Positions 43,957 through 52,347 of a DNA stretch of 64,000 nt are shown here, in pieces. The notes under the pieces were generated by a model that did no database searches, was not told where the DNA came from, and saw only the letters and a list, made by a program, of their open reading frames with translations. The DNA is taken from the NCBI RefSeq assembly GCF_001417955.2, contig NZ_LKTM01000310.1:62001-126000 (forward strand), given 5' to 3'. The translations under genes and the position numbers were made by a program. Numbering within the stretch: the first letter of the stretch is position 1; each line of letters starts with the position of its first letter. Origin of the DNA: Mycobacterium gordonae (GTDB lineage: Bacteria; Actinomycetota; Actinomycetes; Mycobacteriales; Mycobacteriaceae).

Positions 43957-44988
43957 TCAGCCGGCAGCGGGGCCATATCGCGCATCGGCTGCGCGATCCA
44001 GAGCGGTGGCAGGGTCGCCGAAAACCATCCCCCAGCCGCGGACGCGGCGGTAATACAACTGGATGTCACACTCCATGCCGAATCCATACCCGCCATGGAT
44101 GTGCAGGCTGCGTCGCGTCGCGTCGCGCGCCGTTTCGTAGGCGAATGCGAAAGCCATCGCCGCCAGTTCGCGAACGCGCTCCGGGTCGTCCATGAACGCG
44201 CACGCCGCCTTCAACCCGAGCAGGCGCGCCCCGTCGGCTGCGGTGGCGCTGTCTGCCAAAGGGTGCGATACCGCCTGAAAGGTGCCGATCGGGGCGCCGA
44301 ACGCATGGCGCTGTCTCGCGTACTCGACACCGATCTGCACGGCCTTCGTGGCCGCGCCCGTTAACGCGACAGCGGTCAGCGTGAGCCACAGGTCCAGCGC
44401 ACCGGAGAAGAGGTCGCGTGCCTGCGCTTCGTCAGCCAGAACCACGAAGTCCTTCCCAATGGAGATGTCCGCCAGCGGCATTGAGGCGAGGTTGCCCACC
44501 ACTGTTCGGTCACAACCGACAGGAATAGCGAGCAGTCGCCCGTCCACCAGGGCGATGACGTGGTCCGCCACGGCCCCGGAGGGCACCATCTCCAGACGAC
44601 CGCCGCGCGCGGCACGCGGAGCGAACGTGACCAGCAGGCCGCCGCCGAGGACTGCCGCCAACAGTCCCGTACCGGCATCGCCCGACTCTGCGAGTAGCCG
44701 CGCGGCAACCTGCGCTTCGATGACGGGCGCGGACCCGACGGCACGCCCGAATTGCTCGGCAAGCAAGCAGAGTTCCAATTCCGAGGCGCCCCAGCCACCG
44801 GACGCTTCAGCGACAGCCATCTCCACCGCTCCCGTTTCCAGCAGCGCCTTCCACAACCGCACATCGAAGCCGGTGGGCTCCGCAGCGCGAATGCGCTCCG
44901 AGGTCGACTCACGCGCGAACAACGCGGCAAACGAATCGGACAACTGCCGCTGCTCGCGCGTAAGCCTCAGATCCACGACCGTCAACAT
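43957..44988 (-). CDS. Acyl-CoA dehydrogenase, small heteromeric type (343 aa)
   Basis: FAD-type acyl-CoA dehydrogenase fold, shorter than typical ACADs (about 380-400). It keeps the segment HGGYGFGMECDIQLYYRR, with the Glu that is the usual catalytic base position, but its C-terminus stops before the GTSEIQR FAD-contact motif. This suggests half of a heteromeric enzyme such as ChsE1-ChsE2 (FadE28-FadE29). The divergent gene at 45080 carries the missing motif, so the two may form an alpha2beta2 enzyme. ATG 44988 faces a palindromic operator. Confidence 0.88.
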   Translation of the reverse strand: MLTVVDLRLTREQRQLSDSFAALFARESTSERIRAAEPTGFDVRLWKALLETGAVEMAVAEASGGWGASELELCLLAEQFGRAVGSAPVIEAQVAARLLAESGDAGTGLLAAVLGGGLLVTFAPRAARGGRLEMVPSGAVADHVIALVDGRLLAIPVGCDRTVVGNLASMPLADISIGKDFVVLADEAQARDLFSGALDLWLTLTAVALTGAATKAVQIGVEYARQRHAFGAPIGTFQAVSHPLADSATAADGARLLGLKAACAFMDDPERVRELAAMAFAFAYETARDATRRSLHIHGGYGFGMECDIQLYYRRVRGWGMVFGDPATALDRAADARYGPAAG

Positions 44989-45005
44989 CCTTACGTGCGG
45001 ATATG

Positions 45006-45029
45006 GTTACTCTCAATTCTGAGAGTAAC
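45006..45029. promoter_or_regulatory. Perfect 10+10 bp palindrome, putative operator
   Basis: GTTACTCTCA (45006-45015), spacer ATTC, TGAGAGTAAC (45020-45029): a perfect inverted repeat in the 91 bp between two divergent ACAD genes. Size and symmetry fit a TetR-family operator; a TetR gene lies 1.2 kb away. A related half-site, TTTCAGAGTAAATG, occurs at 55487-55500 between the ligase and SDR genes. Confidence 0.7.
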
Positions 45030-45079
45030 ATTGCCGCTTACCGCGGCGCGGCACCAACCACGACAGAACGGCGTGCCAC

Positions 45080-46252
45080 ATGCATTTTCAGCTCGACGGC
45101 GAGACTGTAGCGTTTCGCGACGGCCTTCGTGCGCACCTCCAAGAGGTGTTGACGCCGGACCTCGAGGAACGCCTGTACCGCAGTGGAGTTGCACACGACG
45201 ACGCCTTCGCGAAGGGGCTAGTCGAGAAGGGATATTTCGCCCCGACATGGCCCGTCGAGTACGGCGGACAAAACCGCAGCCTCTGGGACGAACAGGTGCT
45301 CAACGAGGAACTCATGCGCTTCGACGCTCCGATGTACCTCTCCGAGACAACCAGGATGGTCGCGTCGATCATTCGTAAGATCGGCACTCCGGTGTTGCAG
45401 GAACGCATCCTCGCCGGCGCGCTCAACGGTGACATAACGATCGCCCTCGGCTTCACTGAACCCGAATGCGGTTCCGATGTCGCCGCGGCCGCCACGAGGG
45501 CCGTGCGCGACGGCACGGGAGCAGACGCCGGCTGGGTGATCAACGGCTCCAAGATGTTCACCACCAACGGGCATATCGCCGACTACGTGTTCCTGCTCGC
45601 ACGCACCAGTCCCGACAAGCCGAAGCATCGGGGCCTGACGATGTTCCTGGTGCCGTGCAACTCCGAAGGCTTTGCTGCACAGGCAGTATGGACACTGTCC
45701 GGGGAGCGCACCAACATCACGTTTTACAGCGATGTCCGCGTCGGCGACGAGTGGCGCATCGGGGAGATAGACGGTGGCTGGCAAGTGCTGGGGCTGTCCC
45801 TGCACGACGAACATGCATCCGGCTGGGGTCCACACCTCATCCGTCTGTTGCAACATGCGGAGCACTGGGCCGCTACCGCTGTCTGCGATGACGGCTCACA
45901 TCCCATCACCAATCAGGACATTCGCCGCCGGCTCGCCCGCGTCGCTATCGAAACAGAGGTCGCGACCCTTCTGCAGCGTCGGTGCGTGTGGATGCTCGAG
46001 CAGGGCGACGAGCCCGTTGCCGAGGGTCCGATGTCCAAGCTGTTCAGCACCGAAGCGCTCGAACGCGCCAGCCAGGACATCGTCGAACTCGTCGGACCGG
46101 ACGGCTTACGCAGCTATCTCGAGCCGACCGCGCCCGAGAACGGACGGTTCGACCACTCCCTGCGATTCTCGTTGGGCACCACCATCTACGCGGGCACCAG
46201 CGAGGTTCAGCGCACCATCATCGCGCAGCGGGGTCTCGGCCTACCCCGTTAG
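45080..46252 (+). CDS. Acyl-CoA dehydrogenase, large heteromeric type (390 aa)
   Basis: ACAD with standard N- and middle-domain motifs (ALGFTEPECGSDVAAAATRA at about 123-142; WVINGSKMFTTNGHIADYVF) and the C-terminal FAD-contact GTSEVQRTIIAQRG. The expected GGxGYxxE active-site segment is not recognisable (instead LEPTAPENGRFD). This is the mirror image of the divergent small ACAD, so together they may make one active heteromer. ATG 45080 starts after a 91 bp shared promoter. The end overlaps the TetR gene by 12 bp, convergently. Confidence 0.88.
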   Translation: MHFQLDGETVAFRDGLRAHLQEVLTPDLEERLYRSGVAHDDAFAKGLVEKGYFAPTWPVEYGGQNRSLWDEQVLNEELMRFDAPMYLSETTRMVASIIRKIGTPVLQERILAGALNGDITIALGFTEPECGSDVAAAATRAVRDGTGADAGWVINGSKMFTTNGHIADYVFLLARTSPDKPKHRGLTMFLVPCNSEGFAAQAVWTLSGERTNITFYSDVRVGDEWRIGEIDGGWQVLGLSLHDEHASGWGPHLIRLLQHAEHWAATAVCDDGSHPITNQDIRRRLARVAIETEVATLLQRRCVWMLEQGDEPVAEGPMSKLFSTEALERASQDIVELVGPDGLRSYLEPTAPENGRFDHSLRFSLGTTIYAGTSEVQRTIIAQRGLGLPR

Positions 46253-47029
46253 CTTCTTCACCCGTCGGGCCGGGGTGGCGCGGGGCGCGGCCTTGCGTGC
46301 GGGTTTGGCCTTGGTGTCGGTGTCGGGCGGTGTGACGGCCTGTTTGCACCACGCCCACAGTTGATCCTCGGTGAGCTTGGTTCCCTTGCCCCCCAGGTGG
46401 AATACCCCGATCTGCGCAAGTGCGGTCAGCGTGGTGTTGAGCAGGGTGGTGAGCTGCGCCGGCGTGAGGTCGGTGCGTACCAGTCCCGCGCGAGCACACG
46501 ATGTGATGATCTTCGTCAGCAGCTTCAGGTGTGGCTCCCACACTTTGGCGAAGTCGGCTGGGCGCTCGATCTCCAGGCTCAGGTTGTAGATCGTCATCAC
46601 GCGGCCGCCGACAGCTTCCGAGGACTCCGCACGAGACAGCACGCCGCGACAGAAAGCCTCGAGTTGCTCCATCGGACCGTCGGCCGCCGCCACCTCGTGC
46701 CGAATGTCCTCGGTGAACTGACTGGTGACGTTCTCGTAGAGCGCCAACATGAGTTCTTCTTTGCCGGCAAAGTGTTGATAGAACGCCCTCAAACTGAGAT
46801 TCGACCTGTCAATCAACTTCTGGATGGTGAAGTCGGCCTTACCCGACTCCTCGACCAGCTCCAGCGCGGTGGCCAGGAACCGCGAACTGCGGGCGAGAGC
46901 ACGCGCTCTTGCTGTACTGAGCCGGCGGTCGATCGTGCGCTGCTGCCATGAGCCGGGCAGCTCGACATCCGTATCAATCAATTCCAGGCCGGTGTCGGGG
47001 TCGGAACCGGCGGGCTTCTTCGTAGGCAT
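46241..47029 (-). CDS. TetR family transcriptional regulator (262 aa)
   Basis: N-terminal helix-turn-helix (about residues 50-95; FTIQKLIDRSNLSLRAFYQH, then FAGKEELMLALYENV) and a ligand-binding helical domain. A Lys/Arg/Pro/Ala-rich tail (about 235-262) and an N-terminal extension of about 40 residues are unusual. Divergent from the amidohydrolase gene across 193 bp. Likely local repressor of the catabolic island; candidate operators are the palindrome at 45006-45029 and sites in the 47030-47222 intergenic region. Confidence 0.92.
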   Translation of the reverse strand: MPTKKPAGSDPDTGLELIDTDVELPGSWQQRTIDRRLSTARARALARSSRFLATALELVEESGKADFTIQKLIDRSNLSLRAFYQHFAGKEELMLALYENVTSQFTEDIRHEVAAADGPMEQLEAFCRGVLSRAESSEAVGGRVMTIYNLSLEIERPADFAKVWEPHLKLLTKIITSCARAGLVRTDLTPAQLTTLLNTTLTALAQIGVFHLGGKGTKLTEDQLWAWCKQAVTPPDTDTKAKPARKAAPRATPARRVKKLTG

Positions 47030-47222
47030 AATGCGGAAAGAATACGCGCCCTGCTGCGCAAAAGTGCGATCTGACTTTACGTGTATGCGGCTTGCCAGTC
47101 TTTGCAGGTGCTGGTTCTCGATTCCGATAGGCCGTCAGTCGGTGTCGGTGGGCGCCCAGCGTGCCTGAGCCAGCGGGTGCGGTACCGTGGAAACGGTCAT
47201 TCTCATTTGAAGGAGCCCAGCG

Positions 47223-48410
47223 TTGAGCACAGACATCCTGATCGTCTCGCCGGACGACCACCTGGTGGAGCCGGCCGATCTGTGGACCAGCAGGCTGCCG
47301 GCGCGATATCAGGACGTCGGGCCACGAATCGTGCGCACCCGCGGCCGCATGAATCCGGCGGTGACCTCCGATGTCGCGTTCATCGAGGACGACGAGGGCC
47401 GGGACGCGGACATCTGGCACTACGAGGATGCGGTCATCCCGATCCCGCTGATCAGCGCGGCCGCGGGATATGACCTCGACGAACTCACCACCGACCCGAT
47501 CACCTACGACGAGATGCGGCCCGGGTGTTACCGGCCCGCAGATCGTCTCGCAGACATGGACATTGCCGGTATCGAGGCATCGGCCTGCTTCCCCAACACG
47601 CTCGTGCGCTTCTGCGGCCAGCGATTCCTTTACGGCAAGGACAAAGAGCTCGCCAGGCTGTGCGTCGAGGCCTACAACGATTTCCAGATCGACGAGTGGG
47701 GCGGCAGTTCCAACGGCCGGCTGATCCCGCTGGGAATCATTCCACTGTGGGACGTGGAACTCGCTGCTAGAGAGGTGGATCGATTCGCCGCCAAAGGGAT
47801 GCGCGCCGTCTGTTTCTCCGAGTTGCCCTCGCGCCTCGATCTGCCGTCCATCCACAGTGGTTACTGGGATCCGTTCTTCGCCGCGTGTGAGCGCAATGAA
47901 GTGGGCATCATGCTGCATATCGGGTCGAGTTCGTCCCTCACCAAGTCCTCCCCTGACTCCCCACACGTCGTCACGAGCGCGCTGATGGCGGTCAATTGCA
48001 CTATCGCCCTTGTCGACTGGCTCTTTTCCGCCAAGCTCATACAATTTCCCAACCTCAAGATCGCGTTTGCCGAGGCGCAGGCGGGCTGGATCCCGTACTA
48101 CCTGCAGCGTGTTGACGAGGTCTGGGAAGATCGTCGAGCCTGGGGCGGCATCCATCCCCTGCTGACGGAACCGCCCAGCAGCCAGGTGCATGGGCGCGTG
48201 TACTTCTCCACCTTCGGTGACCCGGTTGCGTTCCGCATCCTCGATCTGGTCGGGCCTGATCAACTCATGTTCGAGACGGATTACCCGCACAACGACACGA
48301 ACTGGCCGAGAAGCCTGGAGGTCGCCAACAAGGCCACTGAGGGCCTGGATGAAGAGACCAAGCGAAAGGTGTTGTCTACCAATGCGAAGCGGTTCTTCGG
48401 ACTCGCCTAG
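47223..48410 (+). CDS. Amidohydrolase-family (ACMSD-like) metal enzyme (395 aa)
   Basis: TIM-barrel metal-dependent hydrolase/decarboxylase (amidohydrolase_2 group, related to ACMSD and gamma-resorcylate decarboxylases). Metal ligand motifs: SPDDHLVEP at the N-terminus (the D-H-x-x-E variant of HxH), HIGSSSS mid-protein and FETDYPHNDTNWP near the C-terminus. TTG 47223 has AGGAG 9 nt upstream. Members of this clade are common in mycobacterial aromatic or cyclic acid degradation. Hydrolysis of a ring or a decarboxylation is equally possible. Confidence 0.88.
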   Translation: MSTDILIVSPDDHLVEPADLWTSRLPARYQDVGPRIVRTRGRMNPAVTSDVAFIEDDEGRDADIWHYEDAVIPIPLISAAAGYDLDELTTDPITYDEMRPGCYRPADRLADMDIAGIEASACFPNTLVRFCGQRFLYGKDKELARLCVEAYNDFQIDEWGGSSNGRLIPLGIIPLWDVELAAREVDRFAAKGMRAVCFSELPSRLDLPSIHSGYWDPFFAACERNEVGIMLHIGSSSSLTKSSPDSPHVVTSALMAVNCTIALVDWLFSAKLIQFPNLKIAFAEAQAGWIPYYLQRVDEVWEDRRAWGGIHPLLTEPPSSQVHGRVYFSTFGDPVAFRILDLVGPDQLMFETDYPHNDTNWPRSLEVANKATEGLDEETKRKVLSTNAKRFFGLA

Positions 48411-48428
48411 CGCACCGGACCTGTTGCG

Positions 48429-49252
48429 TTATCGCGCTTTCCACTCGGGGGTGCGCTTCTCCAGAAAGGCCCGCGGCCCCTCGATGGCGTCCTTGGTCAG
48501 TGCAACCTTCATGCGGTAGTTTTCGGCCAGCAGTTCCGCCTCGTAGATCGGTAATGTGAGTCCCTTGCGGACCGCCATTCTCGAGCCCCGGACCGCCAGC
48601 GGTGCATTGGAATTCACGATCTCGGCGATCTCCCAGGCTCGTGCCATCAACAGGTTGTGCCCGACCACCTCAGTGAAGATCCCGAGGTCGTAGGCGCGCT
48701 GTGCATCGAGTTTCTCGTGTTTCCCCATCAGAATCAGCCGCATCGCGACGGGCAGCGGCAGGATCCGGGCCAGCCTGACCCCTCGCGACCGGATGTCACA
48801 CCGATGCTGACATGCGGGTCCATCAACGTTGCACGATCGGAGGCGATGGTGATGTCGGCTGTGGTGACGAGGTCCATTCCCGCACCGCACGCAATTCCGT
48901 TGACCGCGCAGATGATCGGCTTGGTCATCTGCAGCCACGGCGGGGTGGCCTCCTGCGGCGCGTCCCACTGTCGCAGCGAGCTCAAAATCGGTTCGCCCTG
49001 GTTGTCGATGCCCGCGGCGTTCTCCATGTCATGGTCGGCGGCCTTGTTCACATCCGCCCCGACGCACAAGGCACGGCCGGCGCCTGTGATGATGACAGTC
49101 CAGATATCCTGCGACCGTTCAATTTCCGCATAGGCAGCGGCGAGTTCGGCGATCATCTCGTCGTTGATCGCGTTCAGCACCTCGGGACGGTTCAGGGTCA
49201 CGCATGCCGTATGACCCCTGACCTCGACCTCGATCGTGTTGTAGTTCGTCAC
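48429..49252 (-). pseudogene. Enoyl-CoA hydratase/isomerase family gene, frameshifted
   Basis: Two overlapping minus-strand frames together make one complete crotonase-fold protein of about 274 aa. The N-terminal part (GTG 49252) runs to DPHVSIGVTSGREG and the C-terminal part continues VRLARILPLPVAMRLILMG to a stop at 48429. The join is at a run of four C on the plus strand (48779-48782): one extra C (G on the coding strand) restores the frame. This is either a recent inactivating deletion or a base-call error in a homopolymer. Oxyanion motifs GADVNKA and CGAGMDL are kept. Starts within the D-2-hydroxyacid dehydrogenase stop (GTGA). Confidence 0.85.
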
Positions 49253-50346
49253 CTGGTGTCGCCGCCCTTCTGCGAAGCCTTCTCCGATGCGTCTATGGCG
49301 TCAGGCCGGAATCCGAAGATGTCGGTGAACCTCGCGCGGTAGCGCGGCCACACCTCCGGGTTCAACAAACGCGGTGGTACGCCACCGGCGAATATCCTCT
49401 GCCATTGTGTGGCCGTGGCAACAGCGAGGTCGCGCGCCGCTTCGACCGTGATACCCGCGGTGTGTGGAGTCGCCACAACGTTTTCGAGCTGAAGCAGCGC
49501 GTTGTCCTGCTGCGGGGGCTCCTCATGAAACACGTCGAGCCCCGCGCCCGCGATGCCGCCGTTCTTCAAGGCATCAAACAACGCAGCTTCGTCGTGGATG
49601 GGCCCGCGTGCCGTTGAGATGAAGAATGCGCTCGATTTCATCGCCGCGAACTCCGCCCGTCCGATGAGCCCCTCGGTCTCACTCGTCAGCGGGCACGTCA
49701 CCTGGACGAAATCCGAACGTTCGACAAGTTCGGCGAGTGTGACGACTTGCACGCCACGGGCCTGCGCGCCGGTGACGTCGAGGTAAGGATCAAAGACCAG
49801 GACATCCATGGCAAACGGTGCGCACAACTCGACCAGGCGGCCCCCGATCGCGCCGAGCCCGATGATGCCCAGCGTCCTCCCCAAGAGCTGAGTTCCACGC
49901 AGCGCCAACCGATCACCCAGCGGCCCGGCGCGCAGTACGCGGTCGGCGGCCGTGATCTTCTTGGCGAGGTCGAGCATGAAGCCGAGAGCGTGCTCGGCCA
50001 CAGCTTCGGCGCCTGGACCGGAATTGTTGCAGACGGCGATGCCCGCCTGGGTGCACGCTTCCATGTCGATCACGTCGTATCCGGCTCCGGCCGAACACAC
50101 AGCCAGCAGGCTCTCGCAACGCCGCACCAACCCCGGACCCACCAGCCACTGCGCACCGTCGGCGTATCCTGCCACATCGGTGCGGGTGGCCACCTGGTAC
50201 CCGTGGGCGGATTCCAGTGAACTCCAACTGGTTTCAGCCTCCGCGCTCAGGTCGAGTTGGACCACGTCAACGTCACAGTCTGTGAGGATCTGACCGGCCA
50301 CAGGGTCAGTCCAGCGCTCGTAGACCAGACGCGGACGGGCGCTCAC
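49249..50346 (-). CDS. D-isomer-specific 2-hydroxyacid dehydrogenase (365 aa)
   Basis: NAD(P)-dependent reduction of a 2-oxo acid or oxidation of a D-2-hydroxy acid. NAD-binding loop GIIGLGAIGGRL (near residue 160), catalytic Arg in STARGPIHDEAAL, Glu in LDVFHEEPP and His in VATPHTAG are all present. An extended C-terminal tail of about 30 residues is unusual. It overlaps the TauD-like gene by 4 bp. In this operon it could use the 2-oxo acid released by the HpaI-type aldolase. Confidence 0.93.
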   Translation of the reverse strand: MSARPRLVYERWTDPVAGQILTDCDVDVVQLDLSAEAETSWSSLESAHGYQVATRTDVAGYADGAQWLVGPGLVRRCESLLAVCSAGAGYDVIDMEACTQAGIAVCNNSGPGAEAVAEHALGFMLDLAKKITAADRVLRAGPLGDRLALRGTQLLGRTLGIIGLGAIGGRLVELCAPFAMDVLVFDPYLDVTGAQARGVQVVTLAELVERSDFVQVTCPLTSETEGLIGRAEFAAMKSSAFFISTARGPIHDEAALFDALKNGGIAGAGLDVFHEEPPQQDNALLQLENVVATPHTAGITVEAARDLAVATATQWQRIFAGGVPPRLLNPEVWPRYRARFTDIFGFRPDAIDASEKASQKGGDTR

Positions 50347-51461
50347 GTGTTTCTGACTCTGGGCTTCGCCTGCGCCGCCTTGAACATGTCGGCAAGTTCA
50401 GTGTTCACGTTCTTGTAGTCGTTGCGCGCGATGGCGCCGTCGCGGCCGGCCACGATGTCGTAGCCGAGCCGCAGATCCTTGTTCTCCATGTGGAAGTATT
50501 CGCGACCGATCGGCAGCCGCCGGTCCTTTCGGGGCACTTCCATCCAGGCTCGGAGGAAGCAGCGGGCCTTCTTGGGGTCGTTGCTGCTGACGAAGTCGGA
50601 GCGCGAGTGGCACATGGCGAAGTTGTTGGCAACCGCCGCCTCTCCGGATTCCAGCCGGAATTCCACCTGCTGCTCGACGAGGATGCGGCGCAACAGTTCG
50701 ACGGCCTCCTCCTGCGCGGGAGTGAACTCCCGTCCGAGTGTGTGCATGGCCGGCAGGATGCTGCTGTAGGTGAAGTTGATGCAGATCCGACCGTCGACCT
50801 GAGAGAAGACCGGCACGTCATAAGGTGTCACGTCCGGCTGGTCGTCGGGCTGCTCGCTTCGGCGGTGGTGCGGAAATCCTTGATAGAGCACCTCCAGCAG
50901 GTCCGGACGCTCCGCCAGTATCCGATTGTGCGCCGCGGGTCCGCTGGCGAACTGGCTCTCCCCGCCCTGAGCTGCGGGGTACACGCACAGCAGCGACAGG
51001 ATATCGGCCGCGTCGTTGTGCATGGCAAGCTCCGCGCGTGACTTGGTGCCCCGTGCGGGTTGCACCCCACCCGGCAAGATCTCTTCCTGGACTCGCACCA
51101 TTCGGTGTCCGAAGGAGTTGTTGGACACCAGGTATCCCAGGTGCGTACAGAATGCCCAGTAGATGCGTTCGAGATCCTCGATCGAGTGCTGTTCGACCGG
51201 AAAGCCGCGAACGCACGCCAATCCCTTTCCGAACATCAGGTCGGAATACAGCCGTGTGAGATCGTCGTCGAGATCGGGGTGCCGAGCGTCCTCCGGCGTG
51301 ATGTCGTCCCGGTCCTTGCGCGCAGTCTTCGTCAGGATCGATTCCAGCGCAGCCACATTGCGGGCCGACAGGTCGAAGGCGAAGTCTTCTTTGCTCGAGA
51401 AGTCGGCGCCGGTCCAGGCCATCGGGTCGGTGACCTGTTCGGTGTAGATCGGGGTGGGCAT
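50343..51461 (-). CDS. TauD/TfdA-like 2-oxoglutarate dioxygenase (372 aa)
   Basis: Predicted Fe(II)/2-oxoglutarate-dependent hydroxylase with a jelly-roll fold. Iron ligands are H148 and D150 in MHNDAAD and H285 in AMCHSRSDF; the 2-oxoglutarate-binding Arg is R300 or R304 in RCFLRAWMEV. The family hydroxylates unactivated carbons next to sulfonate, phenoxy or amine groups. ATG 51461 lies 33 bp after the aldolase gene. It gives the cluster an oxygen-dependent first step not present in cholesterol side-chain catabolism. Confidence 0.9.
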   Translation of the reverse strand: MPTPIYTEQVTDPMAWTGADFSSKEDFAFDLSARNVAALESILTKTARKDRDDITPEDARHPDLDDDLTRLYSDLMFGKGLACVRGFPVEQHSIEDLERIYWAFCTHLGYLVSNNSFGHRMVRVQEEILPGGVQPARGTKSRAELAMHNDAADILSLLCVYPAAQGGESQFASGPAAHNRILAERPDLLEVLYQGFPHHRRSEQPDDQPDVTPYDVPVFSQVDGRICINFTYSSILPAMHTLGREFTPAQEEAVELLRRILVEQQVEFRLESGEAAVANNFAMCHSRSDFVSSNDPKKARCFLRAWMEVPRKDRRLPIGREYFHMENKDLRLGYDIVAGRDGAIARNDYKNVNTELADMFKAAQAKPRVRNT

Positions 51462-51494
51462 CGGTGCTCCTCGTTGTCGTGGCGCAGGTTTCGG

Positions 51495-52271
51495 CTATGA
51501 CTCGAGCGCTCGCAGGGCGCGCGCCCGGGCGGTGGCCGCCTCCGTCATCATCCCGACATCGGTACCTGCCGAGATGAATCGCAGACCAAGGCCCACGAAG
51601 CGATTCAGCAGGTCAAGGGACTTGATCCCCGCCACTCCCAGCGCCACGCCGTGCTGACGACAAGCCGCCGCAACCGATTCTACTGCACGGTGGAAATGAT
51701 CATTCTCATACTGCCCGTGGATGCCCATCTCGGCGGTCAGATCACTCGGACCCAGTAGGATCATGTCGATTCCGCGTACCGCCGCAATGGAGTCACAAGC
51801 CTCGACAGCTTCGGGTGTCTCGACCATCACCGCCACGACCGTGTGCCGCTCGAGCAGCCCGGCCAGTTCGGTGGCGGTTCTCTCGCCATAGCCGCTCACC
51901 GCGTTAGGCCCGGCGATGGATCGGTGTCCGCTCGGCGGGAACCGGGCCGCGTCCACCACCGCTTGAGCTTCTTCTACTGAATTAACGTGCGGCACAATGA
52001 TTCCTACCGCGCCTCCGTCGAGAACGCGGGCGATGACGCTGGGATCGTGCGAGGCGACCCGGACGAGTCCGGAGATGCCTGCGCCCACTGCACTGGCACA
52101 CAGCATCGCCGCCGTCTCCAGCGACGCGGATGTGTGTTCGAGATCGACGTATACGGCGTCGTAACCGCAGGCTGCCGCGATTGCCGGAACATCCGGGGTA
52201 CGAGAGTTCAGCAGCGCCAGGCATAGCACCAGGCCGTCACCCTTGAGTGCGTCCCGGAGCGATCCCTGCAC
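51495..52271 (-). CDS. HpcH/HpaI aldolase/citrate lyase family protein (258 aa)
   Basis: Class II divalent-metal aldolase fold that cleaves 4-hydroxy-2-oxo acids to pyruvate plus an aldehyde, or acts on a citryl-CoA type substrate. Visible: VYVDLEHTSASLE, GLVRVASHDP, GAVGIIVPHVNS, VMVETPEAVE and LGPSDLTAEMG, which hold the metal Glu and Asp. GTG 52271 is the start; first gene of the minus-strand unit aldolase-dioxygenase-dehydrogenase-crotonase. Divergent from the thiolase-like gene; ACGTTAAC lies at 52278-52285. Confidence 0.9.
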   Translation of the reverse strand: MQGSLRDALKGDGLVLCLALLNSRTPDVPAIAAACGYDAVYVDLEHTSASLETAAMLCASAVGAGISGLVRVASHDPSVIARVLDGGAVGIIVPHVNSVEEAQAVVDAARFPPSGHRSIAGPNAVSGYGERTATELAGLLERHTVVAVMVETPEAVEACDSIAAVRGIDMILLGPSDLTAEMGIHGQYENDHFHRAVESVAAACRQHGVALGVAGIKSLDLLNRFVGLGLRFISAGTDVGMMTEAATARARALRALES

Positions 52272-52347
52272 ATGCCCACGTTAACCGAACGAGAACCGGC
52301 GTTCCACCTCTTCGCTAATGATGTTTTCCATGTGATAACCATTGATC

